From Serinus canaria (taxonomy: Eukaryota > Chordata > Aves > Passeriformes > Fringillidae): a DNA stretch of 64,000 nt. The notes under the pieces are model-generated. The model was not told the DNA's origin. It made no database searches and saw nothing but the letters and a program-made list of their open reading frames with translations. Below, one piece after another: positions 12,311 to 22,860 of the stretch (the stretch's first letter is position 1; each line of letters opens with the position of its first letter). The stretch covers positions 13,060,995-13,124,994 of the forward strand of contig NC_066327.1 of assembly GCF_022539315.1 (NCBI RefSeq), read 5' to 3'. The translations under genes and the position numbers were made by a program.

Positions 12311-15300
12311 GAACAGGAAAGAGCTGGGTGTGAATAGGATCTGTCACTGCCAGGGTTTCATGGTGAGAACCTCTGCTGTGGAGGCACCAAAACCCATGGA
12401 GAGATCCCCAGCTCCCTCTGCTAATGCCTGTGCAGTCCTTGGCACATCCCAGGGCCTCAGGAGAGGACACCTGAGGTTCCAAGGTGTGGGCATGGTTCTG
12501 TGTGTGCCATTTGCTTTCTGTCTGCTCCTCCCTTCACTGCTTTGAGAGAATTTGAGGGATAAAACCTTACAAATTGTGCTTTGTGTCCTGTAGAAGAGAT
12601 ATTTAAATGGAAATAATAGTTTTATAAGTTATGATAGAAAATGAGCCACATATAAGAGTGGGGTTAAGACCACTCAGCATCCCACAGAACTACTAAAATC
12701 CACCATTTTCTTCATCTTAGGATGATTCAGAACTCTGGAGAGCTTTTTCTTACCTCCTCATTTTTTGCAAAACTGTTCACCCTTCACTTCTGAACTTCCT
12801 CCTCCTCCTCTAGCTGATTTTCTTTGGGGAGGTTTCCTGCTCACTGCTGACAGATGATGACCTGGATCTTGTGCATCTTTTCTGGAGAAAGCAGCTGAGC
12901 TGATGCTCCTTATTCTCCAAGCTGTTTAAAGCTGGGCATGGTTCAGCAGAACTCAAACACTTTGCCCTTGAGAGTAAATCTCAAATTCCAAGGTGCATCT
13001 CTGGCACTGTGTTTCCTGCCCTGCAGGCTGAGTTGCCTGTCAGGATTTCCTGTGAGCTGTGGGCATGAGCTGATACTCTCCACCTCTCCTCTGCCTGCTG
13101 ACAGGGCACTTACCATGAGATGCTGACGGGCTCAATTTCATTTTGCTTGTGTCCTGCTGGCATCTCAGTCCCTGTGAAATCAGAGCCCTGCTCCTTTTGC
13201 AGGACTGGGTTCTGTGTGTGCTTACTGTGAGCACTGGCTGGACCTGTAGGAAGAATTGATCTGGGCAGCCAAGATGGAGGGCAAGAAACAAAAATATTTT
13301 CCCTTTTCCATGGGGAATTTGAGGCAGAGAGTGGAGAGGAGCAGCCTTCCCTAGGAGCTTGCTGGAAGCCCCAGCCAAGACTTTGAGGCTGCTCTGGATG
13401 TTGGTGGCAACAAAAGAAGCACATGTGGTGCTCTTGGGTGGAGGTCTGTGACTCTTCCCTTGCCTGGGGATGAGTGGAAAATGGGATTTAATTGTCTGAA
13501 CAGCACAGGATACTTTTGAAACAACTGTTTATTGTCATTTTCTCTGGTATTATTTCTGCATTGTCACCACTCAAGTCCCCAAACGTTTGACTAGGGATGG
13601 GGACCCTTGTTGGCAGGGTCCAGTGGGAGGATGTGGAACTGGAGGTGACAGAGGGAAAGGGCACAAATTCAGGGTGTCATTTATAAATATACTTCTAATT
13701 GTTACCTTGCTTTGAAAGCCTTTGGAAAAGTGTGGACATATGGACTCCCTTAGCTTTCAGTGGTTTTCAAGAGGCATATTGTGAGTGGGTGAGTGTTTGA
13801 TAGGATGGAAATAAGGAAGCCAGAATTTTCCCAAGTGGTGAATCACTGCTGGCTCTCCCATTAACAGAAGGTCTCCTTCTCAAGGTGACTTTATTAATTG
13901 GGCCTTTTATCATCTCTTGCATCACAGAGGAAAGTGAAAAGATATCAGCAACTGTGTGTGGCCCTGCAGACAGCCACCGTCTGCAAAATCATGCACTTTC
14001 CATCAAAAAGTAATTAAATTAGCCCAGATTCCATAAGTAATGCAACTGGATCTCCCTGGCACCTCCCAAGAGAAATGTGCTTGAAGTCAGACACACTCAG
14101 TGACCATATTTGTAACTGAAACAATTATTGTTTTAATTCCATCATCAAATTAATTTTAGGGAAGCAGAAAATGCCAATCACCAGAGCAGGTGGCAGCAAA
14201 GTGCAGCTCCCGCCTGCTCAGGCTCCAACAGGACTGATGGATGGACAGACTGACCATGCTGTCTGACCACTGGGGGTGTCCAGAGCCCCCAGAGCCAGGA
14301 GCAGCCCTTCAGTCTCTTCTCTCCTTGCTTTTCTAGATGGAATTTTTATTTTGGACAATGGCACAGGGGGTCCATGACCCAAGGGCAGCTCCCCTGGCTG
14401 CCACAGCTGCTGTGTGCCATGAGCTGCAGGGAGCACAGAGAGGTTAAGGCCAGGAGCAAGCCAGGGCTCCTCTTTGTGCATCAGGCACTGAAGAGAAGCA
14501 GTCATGACATCTAAATTAGAGCCTGGTAGGGCTGTAGTCAAACTGCATCCTGAGCATTGCCATGAAGGGCAGTAAGTGGCCTGTCACATGCAGTTTGCTG
14601 CTTTGCTCATCCCCTGCCCTGCAGATGACTGAGTGCACAGGAGTTGTTTGCAGCACCAGGAATTTTCCCACTAACCATACACCCTCCTGCCTGCTGCAGA
14701 AAGCAAGCTGAGATGTGGAGATGGCTACAGCAGAGGGGTAGGGAAGGCCCTTTAATCAGACAGCCCTTGGAAACTCTTTGACAGAGACAGAAAAACATGG
14801 ATGCAAAAACTTTTCCTTTTATTTCTTTTTCCTGGCTAGTTCTGCATCAGTCTTTTCTAGGAGTCAGGACTGGGGTTAAGAATCTCCATTTCAGTGTCCA
14901 TGTCAGCTGCTCTGCTTTCCTGACAGGGTGCCTCTTCTGGGCTCTTTGGGACTGCTCATTTTTCCTTGCACCAGTGGATCTTCTTGTTCCATCTACACTC
15001 AGCTTGTCCTAAACTTGATTGATTTCTAGACTTCCTTTACCTGCTGATGGGCTGTCTCTATTTTGTGCCTAAATTTTTCACAGGTGCTTTCCTAAAGGTG
15101 TTCTGTTTTCTGCCTGGCATGTTTTGGCATTGGGATTAGATTCAGTATCTAAGTGCTGGTTGTATTCTCTTTTGAGCTGTCCAGTGTTGATTTTTTAAAA
15201 AATTTATTTATTTTTTTTCCCCCCCACACAAATGATTACCTTGACTGATCCTCACTCTCCTTGTATTTATGCCTCTGTGCAGGTTTCTCTGTATGGTTTG

Positions 15301-15465
15301 GTTGGTGGGTTAATTGCTTGAAATGTGACATTTGACAGTTGAGGGGTTTCTTTTTGCTGGTACACATGGATGCTTCAGGCAAAGTGACTCAAGATCTTGG
15401 ACTGACAGATGAAAATAAACTTATTGTGAATTTTTAAAATTGGTTTATGAAGCCCAGCATTATAG
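12311..15465. other. Non-coding stretch with a possible conserved block
   Basis: No gene is recognised. Most of the interval is unremarkable. The part from about 13860 to 14165 has an AT-rich, non-repetitive texture with homeodomain-like words (TTAATTGGG, AGTAATTAAATTAG, CATCAAATTAATTTTAG). Such sequence is often seen in conserved enhancers, but this is only an impression. A 7-bp inverted repeat (CTGGGGG at 14270-14276, CCCCCAG at 14286-14292) is probably chance. A T-rich/C-rich simple tract lies at about 15191-15226. Confidence 0.5.
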
Positions 15466-15503
15466 GATTTCCTTCAGTGTCACTATATGATTTCCTTCAG
15501 TGT
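15466..15503. repeat. Short direct repeat (15 bp, 23-bp period)
   Basis: GATTTCCTTCAGTGT occurs at 15466-15480 and again, identical, at 15489-15503. The bases just upstream of each copy (TATAG and TATAT) are also similar. This is a small local tandem duplication with no evident function. Confidence 0.85.
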
Positions 15504-16930
15504 TTTGTGCAGTAAAGAACACTTAGACCCAGGCATGTAGTCAGAGTTGTGATACCTTGGTGTGTTTGAAGCTTTGGTTTGAGTAACATTTCTGGTCCAG
15601 CTTTGATCCGGGCTTGAAGTGAAATAAAGCAGGAGGGAGCCCTTGGAGGTAAATACTGAGTGCTCTGTGTGGGGAGTTTAGCCATCCACATGGTTGCTAT
15701 TAATTGTAATGATGGTTGTGAATCTGCATTCTCGTGGATCAGCTTGTGTAATTACCCCTTTGGTGCCTTTAGAGCAGCCCTTGAGGTTCCCTCTTCTCTT
15801 TCTGCCACCAGCCAGAGCACCTGCCTCCCCTCCAGAGTCCCCCATGGGATCCACTTCACCTTTCTCCTCTAACAGCTCTCATTATCTGGGGTATCTCATC
15901 AGTACCTACCTCCAGGAGAACTAAACAATCCTGCCAAGGCACAGGAACAGAACTGGAAGGGACAGTGTGAAGCTGGCACCCAGAGCAGTGCCCTGTGTGA
16001 TTCCCTCCCAGCCTGACCATCCCAGCCTGGCCATCCTGCATCCAGGGCTCCACCACAAGCATCATCCATTCCAGCCCTTGAGTTTCTGTGCTGCTGCAGG
16101 AGTGTGCTTCAGTTTGGCTCTGGATGTGGTGAGACAGAGAATGCCAACAGGAAACTGGCAGTGGGAAGGGGCTTTGGCCTGGAGGTCCCAAAATTTTCCT
16201 GCTGGCCATGCTCTGCTTCACAGCACTGGGGCTGGACCATCCCTGGTGCAAGCTGCAGATCCTGCTGGTGGCCCTCCACACAGGGATCTGGCCTCAGCTG
16301 CAGTTCCCTTGCCCACTTAAGTGTGTTTATTTAGCTTTGCCAAAAAGGTGATGTGTGAAAATTGCTTTTATTACCAGAAAAAGAAGTTTGCAATAAAACC
16401 TGTCTCCTTGGGTGCACTAATTCTATTTTACAAAGAAAGAACATATTGTTTTAATTAATCATATGAAAGCAAAATTAGCATGATTATGTGAAAGGTGCTG
16501 TAAATCATTCTGATCCACATCATTGAACAAAGAGCACTTAGTTATTCCAGAGTTGTTAAAGATTTTATCTACCCAAGTGAAAATTCAATTAGCACAAACC
16601 AGTCTCATATAAAACTAAGGATTCTGACTGCAGGAAAAACTTTGTATGTGAATACTACCTTGTGCCACTTTGATAGATTACTGTAATTAACTGTATCCCA
16701 CGCAAGCTAAACAAAATTTACAGAAATGTTGTTGTACAAAAGGAATATCTTCTCTCTCGTTCTTGGCTAGAAATTGGAATAGTCTCCATAATATTGTTCT
16801 GATGATCCTAATCCATGTCCAAGTGAAAAAAAAAAAAAATGCTGCCAGCAAATGCAGAGGGCTCTGACATTCACTCTTTGGGGTTTTCTCCCTTCCTGCT
16901 GCATCAGAAACAGGCACTGCACTTAGCATG
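15504..16930. other. Non-coding stretch, no gene recognised
   Basis: The first part (15.75-16.32 kb) is C+T-rich, with overlapping open frames on both strands up to 141 codons and none resembling a known protein. The second part (16.38-16.69 kb) is AT-rich and non-repetitive and could be conserved non-coding sequence. A 13-base A run lies near 16828. Confidence 0.5.
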
Positions 16931-17016
16931 TCTCTACTCGAATCCAATTAGTTAACCCAAGATGTTTCAATTAAGCAACTTGAATTCAATTAGTTAACCC
17001 AAGGCATTAGTAGAGA
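16931..17016. repeat. Duplicated 22-bp motif flanked by 8-bp inverted repeats
   Basis: Two copies of a 22-bp word (16940-16961 and 16982-17003) differ at a single base and share CAATTAGTTAACCCAAG. They lie 42 bp apart. The pair is bracketed by TCTCTACT (16931-16938) and its exact reverse complement AGTAGAGA (17009-17016). CAATTAG resembles a homeodomain site and GTTAAC resembles half of an HNF1 site, so paired factor binding is possible. The arrangement could equally be a small duplication plus a chance 8-bp match. Confidence 0.75.
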
Positions 17017-17997
17017 AAGACAAACCAAGAAATAAATGAGGTTGCTTAGAAAAAGAGCCTTATTCTTATTCTTGGCCTTCCTGGGAGCCTGGCAGAGTGC
17101 TAGAGGGACAGAGATGGAGGGCAGGGCAAGCTATGCCAGAATGCCTCATCCTAGTGTAAAAATAGCTGTACAAATAAACATGTTTGTTCCTGGACATGTC
17201 TTTCCTCACCTGCTAATTGTATTTGTCAGGCTCTGGCTGAGCTCTCCTCCTGCAAGGAGGAGCTGCTGTTGGTGTGTGCAGGGTCAGGCTCTTTGCTGCT
17301 CCGTGTGTGCAGTGACATGTTGATAGTGCTCTTGGGCTGAGGGGGGTTTGTGTGTCACTGTCACCCTGTGCTGCTCTTGGTTTGTCTTGCAAAACACTTT
17401 ATTAAGCAAATTGTAGTGGCCTGCTCTAGTGAGAGTGGTCAGGTAGAGAGGAGCTGGTAGTTCTGCTTTAGTATTCCAGGTTAAGCAGAATGTGCCCTGT
17501 CCCTTATCCAGGCATCATGGGGAAGATTTGGGGAATTATTGTCCTGTTATTATCCCCAAAGATTTGTGAACAATAAAATTTTGAAGAATAAAATTGTTCA
17601 ATCTGAAGGAAGAAAGGGAGAGTAAAAATCCACTTCTCTTTGGATGCTTGGGTGTAAAATGTGACCAGTCCAAAAAAAATGAGGAATGTAAGTAAGCCTT
17701 GAATTGTCACATGGGCTGCTGCATGTTCCTGGACTCCTCAGCCTGCAACTAAACCTTGTGGCAGATCTTGGCATGCTTGATAATCAAAAGAGTGCCTGGA
17801 TGAGGTGTCTGTGTGCCCTTCCCATCACACTGATCATCCCTGTTTGATTCAGATGGGGGAAAAAAAAACCCTTACAAATTGCAGAATTGCTGGCACTGCT
17901 TTCTGCAGCACCTGAAAGTGTCTTGGACTTCTCCCAAACATGTAATGGCCTGGTCTGATTCTACTTCTATTACAGCTCAAGCACTGGAAGTCCTGGG
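17017..17997. other. Non-coding stretch, nothing recognised
   Basis: I see no exon, repeat family or regulatory motif that I can support. The 95-codon frame at 17036-17323 (+) starts with a hydrophobic run but has no splice context or known homology that I can see. Confidence 0.55.
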
Positions 17998-18058
17998 GTC
18001 AGATCCTCAGCTGGAATAAATGAGGATTGCTCTGATTGCAGTCAAAGATCTCTGCCAG
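17998..18058. repeat. Ancient amniote interspersed repeat fragment
   Basis: The stretch starting GGTCAGATCCTCAGCTGG, followed by AATAAATGAGGATTGCTCT and GCAGTCAAAGATCT, resembles an old repeat that I remember as widespread in turtles, crocodilians and birds. That repeat has the form 'cagatcctcagctggtgtaa', then 'agctccattgacttcaatgg'. I recall this from general familiarity and cannot name the family or class with confidence. The copy here is decayed. Confidence 0.5.
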
Positions 18059-18213
18059 GAGACATCAGTGGGTGGGGCTGCCTTTTTTGCTTTTTAAGGG
18101 AAAAAGTGGGCAAATGGAACTGGTAGCAAAGAGGATAAAAATGTCTATAGATATAGGCAAAGTAAGTGAAAGTGTGAGGGGGAGAAGATGGGAGCAAACA
18201 CTTGAAGCAGCTG

Positions 18214-18283
18214 TCACAGAATCATACAATTGTTAAGGTTGGAAAGGACCTTTAAGATCATTGAGTCCAATGTTGCTGTCACT
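18214..18283 (-). mobile_element. CR1 LINE 3'-end fragment, antisense
   Basis: Read on the plus strand, the copy shows the classic antisense CR1 tail: CACAGAATCATACAATTG, then AAGGTTGGAAAGGACC, then TTTAAGATCATTGAGTCCAA. The sense strand of the element is therefore the minus strand, with its 3' end at about 18214. Only about 57 bases are confident; a weaker match continues to about 18283. It is a severely 5'-truncated, old insertion without coding capacity. This is the clearest avian lineage marker in the window. Confidence 0.85.
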
Positions 18284-19523
18284 GGAGTTTAAGTGAAAGC
18301 ATTTACCTGCAGCACAAGTGAAAGGTCTGAGTGGCTGAAGTTGTTTGAGCTTGTTTCCTTGGAGGTCAACAGGCAGAGAATTCATTTTTGTATTTAAAAA
18401 AGAATAAAACAAGTGTAAGCCCCCGGGAATGAACACCCCCCTGTATGTGTGAGGGCACCAGTGGGGTGTGCCAGCTACACCCTCTGTACACCCCCCCATC
18501 CCACAGCAGCTCTGTATCTCTTTCCTGAGCAAATCCCTCTTTCTCGGCAGCTCTCCTTCCCTGCCAGTTTAATTTCAATACAGTTGGATTTCAGGCTTCC
18601 TCCTCTTAATCCCCACTTATTTCTTTAAACAGAAATGGTCAACCTTTTTTGGGGCAAGGTGGATTAGTGGAAGTGTTGGCAGAGACCAATCTCTGTGTGG
18701 GAAAACCCTCAGCATGTTTCCTCCAGTGCCAGATTAGCTCTGCTGGCCCCTGCTGAGTGAGGAAATGGGTCATTGCTAATGTTGTTTAATTTTGCTTTTC
18801 TGAGATGGGCTCTGGCTGCCTTAGCTCAGCTCTGTTCCATTTGCCACTCACAAGCCTCTGTGCCTTTCAATAGCAGGATGGCAGTGGTGACACTTCTACA
18901 GAGCCAAAGTGCTTCACTAGTGGGGTTTTTGCCCTCAAATTTTGCTCTGGTTTAAAGTAAATCATTCATAAAGTAATTTCATCATCCTTTTCTCTTTGGC
19001 CCCCTCACTGTTCAGTCAACAAACAGACCAAGAGAGTGCAACTCCTAAAACTACAGCTGCCACATTGTGGAGTTTATTTGCCTAGTCACTTTTTGTTTTG
19101 CAAAATTAATTAGATAAGGATAGATTTAAGTGACTGTGGAAGTTGGTGATGAAACATTACATTCTCATTAGCTGGAATAATTCAGTTGCTCTGCTGTAAT
19201 CTGCAGAGTCTCCACAAGAGTCAACAAGATGGATGTGAGTGAGAGGAGGGGAAGTCTTGTAGTGACCTCCTGCCAGGGGGTGGTGGTGGGATGGTTCCCT
19301 GCAATCAATATCTCTCCTTTGGAAAGGGCATCCTTGCTGGTCCAAGCCATGGAGCATGACCAGGAGGCTGCTCCTGTTTTTCAGGAGCAGAGTCAGCACT
19401 TCTGGTGCCTCTCCAAGGCACTTGGCTGTCTGCCCCTTCCCACTGCTGAAGGGTCCCTTCCCCACCCTGTCACTGCAGAACTCCTGCTTGGAAAGGCAGA
19501 AATTTTATTCTTTTACAAATGGA
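18284..19523. other. Non-coding stretch, nothing recognised
   Basis: No gene, RNA or known repeat is visible. A short C-rich tract lies near 18490. The open frame near 19229-19624 (+) extends into the minisatellite that follows and owes its Glu/Lys-rich end to it. Confidence 0.55.
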
Positions 19524-19628
19524 GAACAGGGAGGAAAGGAAAGAGAAAAGGTGGAGAAGAACAGGGAGGAAAGGAAAGAGAAAAGGTGGAGAAGAACAGG
19601 GAGGAGAGGAAAGAGAAAAGGTGACAGA
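19524..19628. repeat. Minisatellite, 35-bp purine-rich unit x 3
   Basis: Three head-to-tail units begin at 19524, 19559 and 19594. Each carries GAACAGGGAGGA, then GGAAAGAGAAAAGGTG. Units 1 and 2 are nearly identical; unit 3 has an A-to-G change and a different last few bases. The plus strand is almost pure purine (polypurine/polypyrimidine), which can adopt triplex structure. In translation it gives a Glu/Lys/Arg-rich repeat, but nothing suggests it is translated. Copy number is likely polymorphic between individuals. Confidence 0.92.
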
Positions 19629-20329
19629 GAAAACCAAGTCAGACAGAAGTCTATGTAGCAAATGGGATAGAGTTTTGGTTTTGGGCTCATATGTCCAAAC
19701 ATGTGATTTGAGCACATTGAGTTGCTTTTTGTCATCACAAATGCTGCCATGATATAGATAATACAAAAATAAGAGGGAATGACTAAAGAGCTAATTTTAT
19801 ATCAGAGTAAAATAAGATTTAAATGTTGTTCTAGATTTGATAGCTTGAAAAAGTAGTTTTTTTGGGGATCCCTGTTTTAGAATTTGTGTTTCCATGTGCA
19901 AATGGTTGTTGTGGAGGCTAAATGGAAATCTTCCATGCTTCCTTGTGGGAGAATGGAGCTCTGGTCCTGCAGGGAGGATGAGCTGACAGGGATGTTGAGC
20001 CTGTGAGTAGAAAGGTGACTGAGCTCCTGGGAGACAAACAGCTGGAGCTGCACTGACATAAGGCTGGGGGCATGGATCTGGGGCTGGATGAGTCCCTTCT
20101 ATAAATAATTGGTGAGGAATACAGAACTTGGGATGCTAAGGACAAAAAACAATGCCAGGGACAAAAATGCACAGCTAGGGAATACTCTGAGAGGCTGGAA
20201 TGAATCACAGAGTGAAAAACAAACCCGACCAGGGGAAGGTTCTGGGGTTATAGGAAATAATGATGCACCTCTGTTGTAAAGAGCTTTGAAAGAAAGGCAC
20301 TTGGTGGAAGTGCTTTATGAGCTGTACAC
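19629..20329. other. Non-coding stretch, possible old repeat at its end
   Basis: No gene is seen. From about 20268 to 20329 the words GTAAAGAGCTTTGAAAGAAAG and GGAAGTGCTTTAT resemble another recurrent amniote repeat segment, of the 'aaagcgctttgagat ... aggcgct' type. This may be part of the same old copy as the fragment that follows. Confidence 0.4.
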
Positions 20330-20402
20330 TGGGTTGAATTCCCACTGAGGCCAATGGAATTGCTCCCATTTATTTTTTTTAATGAGTTGATTTGGGCCTC
20401 AT
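20330..20402. repeat. Ancient amniote interspersed repeat fragment
   Basis: GAATTCCCACTGAGGCCAAT, then GGAATTGCTCCCATTTA, then TTGATTTGGGCCT resembles a widespread old repeat whose copies read 'cccattgaagtcaatggga ... caggattgggcc'. The resemblance is from memory, and the class (DNA transposon or SINE-like) is not something I can assign. A T-rich insertion interrupts the middle. Confidence 0.45.
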
Positions 20403-20843
20403 GGCCATGTTTTGATCCCCTGTGCTTTGTGGATGTTTTCTTACTCTTCTGGACAAATATATCAGTTGGTTTCAGCTGGGCTGTTGGAGCACCAAGACTG
20501 TTAATTGTGAGTTAGGTTGTTCCTGTTGTTCAGGATCATGAGCTGTCATGGAATCAAGAACCTCTTTGCCTACCAGAACTTTAAAAAGCATTTCTGCTCT
20601 GGACACAGGTAATGTTCTGGTGCTGGCAGGGCTGTTGTACTTAAGGGAAGGATAGAGAGCTAGAAAATAGAATTTATTTGCAACTGTGGGGAGAACTTGG
20701 CAGATTTTTTTTAGTTGAGAAATCAAGACTGGTGGTGGGAGCTTTGTCAAATAAAGGCTCCCTAATAATTTTCTTCAAACCAGCATAAGAAATTCACCTG
20801 GATTAGATGCATGACCCAAGTAAAATTAATTCTTTAATCTCCT

Positions 20844-20925
20844 AATGATACCAAGCAATTAGCTTGGTATCATTGGTACCAAGCAATTTTTGAGTCAGCT
20901 ACCAATTTGTAGCTGACTCAAAAAT
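20844..20925. repeat. Two adjacent perfect hairpins
   Basis: Hairpin 1 has 13-bp arms (AATGATACCAAGC at 20844-20856; GCTTGGTATCATT at 20862-20874) around a 5-nt loop, AATTA. Hairpin 2 has 17-bp arms (ATTTTTGAGTCAGCTAC at 20886-20902; GTAGCTGACTCAAAAAT at 20909-20925) around a 6-nt loop, CAATTT. The two are only 11 bases apart, and CCAAGCAATT recurs between them. Both stems are free of mismatches. Each arm of hairpin 2 carries TGAGTCAGC, which matches the AP-1/Maf recognition core, so the structure is also a pair of inverted binding sites. A local template-switch mutation would generate such perfect arms. The hairpins are too short to be typical miRNA precursors. Confidence 0.95.
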
Positions 20926-22651
20926 ATTTGTATTTTTTGGGACTTGAAATGGAAAAGACCATTTTGCCCTAATGTCTTTAAAACTGCCAGACTTTCAGCT
21001 GTCAGCAGCAGGAATCTGAGCAGCAGACTGCCCTAAGTGGAGGCCATGCAGGGGTCAGGTTCAGATCCCCATCTCCAAAGCTCTGCTGGGTCTTTAACTC
21101 TTGCAATATTCCCTCCCAGACCCTCTGGTTAGGGTAGTTCCAGGACAATGACACCTCTCTGCTTTTTCCTTCTTTCCCTCTCAATTACTCATCACATCTA
21201 TCTCTGTTTATTTTGATATTTGCTATGACCACCTAGCACATAATTGCAGAACTGAGTGTAAATCAGGAAAGGCACCTGGGGCTTGAGTTTTCTTGTCAAT
21301 AAATCATCAGGACAATCTGGGAGCTGCAGCAGGGTGAGGTGTACTGTAGGCCAAAGGGGTAGGACACTGTAAGTGCAGTGAAGCAGGGGAGAGGAGAAAA
21401 ACGAACTAATTAATGCTTATTGAATAAAACTATTCTGCTCTTTATCTGTGGGAATTAGATTTAGAAAGAATTAGATTTAGAAGAGGCTGGAGCAAGCTTA
21501 TTCAGTGACATGGATTTTGGTGTAGCACTGAGGCCAGGGTTGTTTGCAGAAGCAGACACCAAGGTCGTGTCTTTGAACTACACATGTTTTTGATGGGAAT
21601 AAAAATGAAAGACATTTGTGGTGTCTTTGAACCAGTATCAAAAACAAGAGCTGGAGGTCACAAAGTGACAGTGAAGGAGAGGATGCACCCGAAATATTCA
21701 TGACAAAAATTTCTTCAGCTGGGTAGAGCTTGGTGCTGCACAAGAACTTGGCTGTGTAAAAATACCCTGCAAGAAGAGGCTGGAAGGGAGCAGAATGGGT
21801 CTGCTTTGGGAAAACAGTGCTGCAGCCTGTAAATCAAATTTGTGATGGTTGGGCCAGTGCCTCAAAAGTCTGCCATGGAGAGCAGCTGCAGGCAGGGACC
21901 AAAACAGGACTGGTTCCAAAAAGTACCCCCACACCTTTGGTGGGGGACAGATGCTCCTCTCTGCAGCTGGTTTGGTACCAAGGACTGGCAAGTTGGTGGG
22001 TGAGGTGAGAGAGGCAATGGGAGTTGAGTGCTAGTTTATTTCCCCCTGCTGTCTTGCAGCTTTTCCTGGAGGTTTCACCCCTGCAGGTACCTTGGTTCCC
22101 TGTTGGGTACAGCAGCATCCCTCTGTGCTGGGACATGATGGGCATGTCCAGCTGCAGGGGGAAGGACAGGGGTCCCCAGCACAGCCATGCCACTGGCAGG
22201 GCTCCTTCCTGGGTGGCTTCTTGGTTTTTGGTGAGTGTACCATGTCTGCAGCTGTGGAGCTGGAGCCAAGAGTCTCCCTGAGACAAAGGCAACACAAGGA
22301 GGGTGTTTGAGGTGGGGAAGGCTGAGCCTGCCCTTTGAAACAGGTTATGACAGTCAAGTGTCTAAAATGCCTTGCAGTGTTTTCCTTGTGGATGGCACAT
22401 GGCTGCAGCAGGACCCTGCTGAGACCCCTGACCCACCTCTCCAGCTCTTCCCACCCTGTGTGTCACAGCTCAGCTGATGCAGAGCCCCTCGGTGTCACCT
22501 CTCTGCACAGAGAAAAGCAAGGCACAGTTCTTCCCAAGAATGTTCTTGTCTCATTTGCTGTGCCTGTGTTTGAGCCAAAGCAGGATGCAATGTGGAGATT
22601 GTTTACCCAGAGTGATGGTGTTTTGGTTCCTTGGCCTGTCAGGGCCTATCA
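20926..22651. other. Non-coding stretch, no gene recognised
   Basis: A G+C-richer block (21.7-22.5 kb) has many overlapping frames open on both strands, up to 153 codons, with no protein family resemblance. The pattern is that of low stop-codon density and does not indicate coding sequence. Confidence 0.6.
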
Positions 22652-22860
22652 GTGTGTGTGTGTGTTGGCACTGTGGGCTGAGAGTCACGAGATTCAGGGC
22701 AGTGTGTGCAGAGCTGGGTGCTTGGCAGATTCAGTTTAGATATAATGTAATATAGTATAGAATAATATAGTATAATAAAGTAATTAATTAGCCTTCTGAG
22801 AAGATGGAGTCCTCCTCATCATTTTCTCCCCTCGTTGGGGGTTGCCTGCAAATTTGATAC
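22652..22860 (+). mobile_element. Solo-LTR-like retroviral fragment
   Basis: After a short GT microsatellite (22652-22665) the sequence reads TGTTGGCACTGTGGGCTGAG. It continues through an AT-rich core of ATATAGTATA-type words to AATAAA (22774-22779). It then runs through TTAGCCTTCTGAGAAGATGG, TCCTCCTCATCATTTTC and TCGTTGGGGGTTGCCTGCAA to about 22860. The segment around the AATAAA and downstream strongly recalls the 3' part of an LTR I associate with songbird endogenous retroviruses; I cannot name the family. A polyadenylation signal followed by a conserved R/U5-like region fits an LTR in plus orientation. The edges are uncertain and I could not define target-site duplications. No retroviral gene lies nearby. 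Confidence 0.55.

Noticed and set aside
11922..12545. Longest open frame (207 codons, +)
   Set aside because: It runs through a CR1 3'-end fragment at 12262-12310, lies in a stop-poor G+C-rich block, and has no recognisable domain.
14270..14292. 7-bp G/C inverted repeat
   Set aside because: A short homopolymer-like stem of this size is expected by chance.
16934..16945. tRNA B-box-like sequence (CTCGAATCC)
   Set aside because: There is no A box at the right distance and no cloverleaf potential; it lies inside the duplicated 22-bp motif.
19229..19658. Glu/Lys-rich coiled-coil-like frames
   Set aside because: They are direct translations of the 35-bp purine minisatellite.
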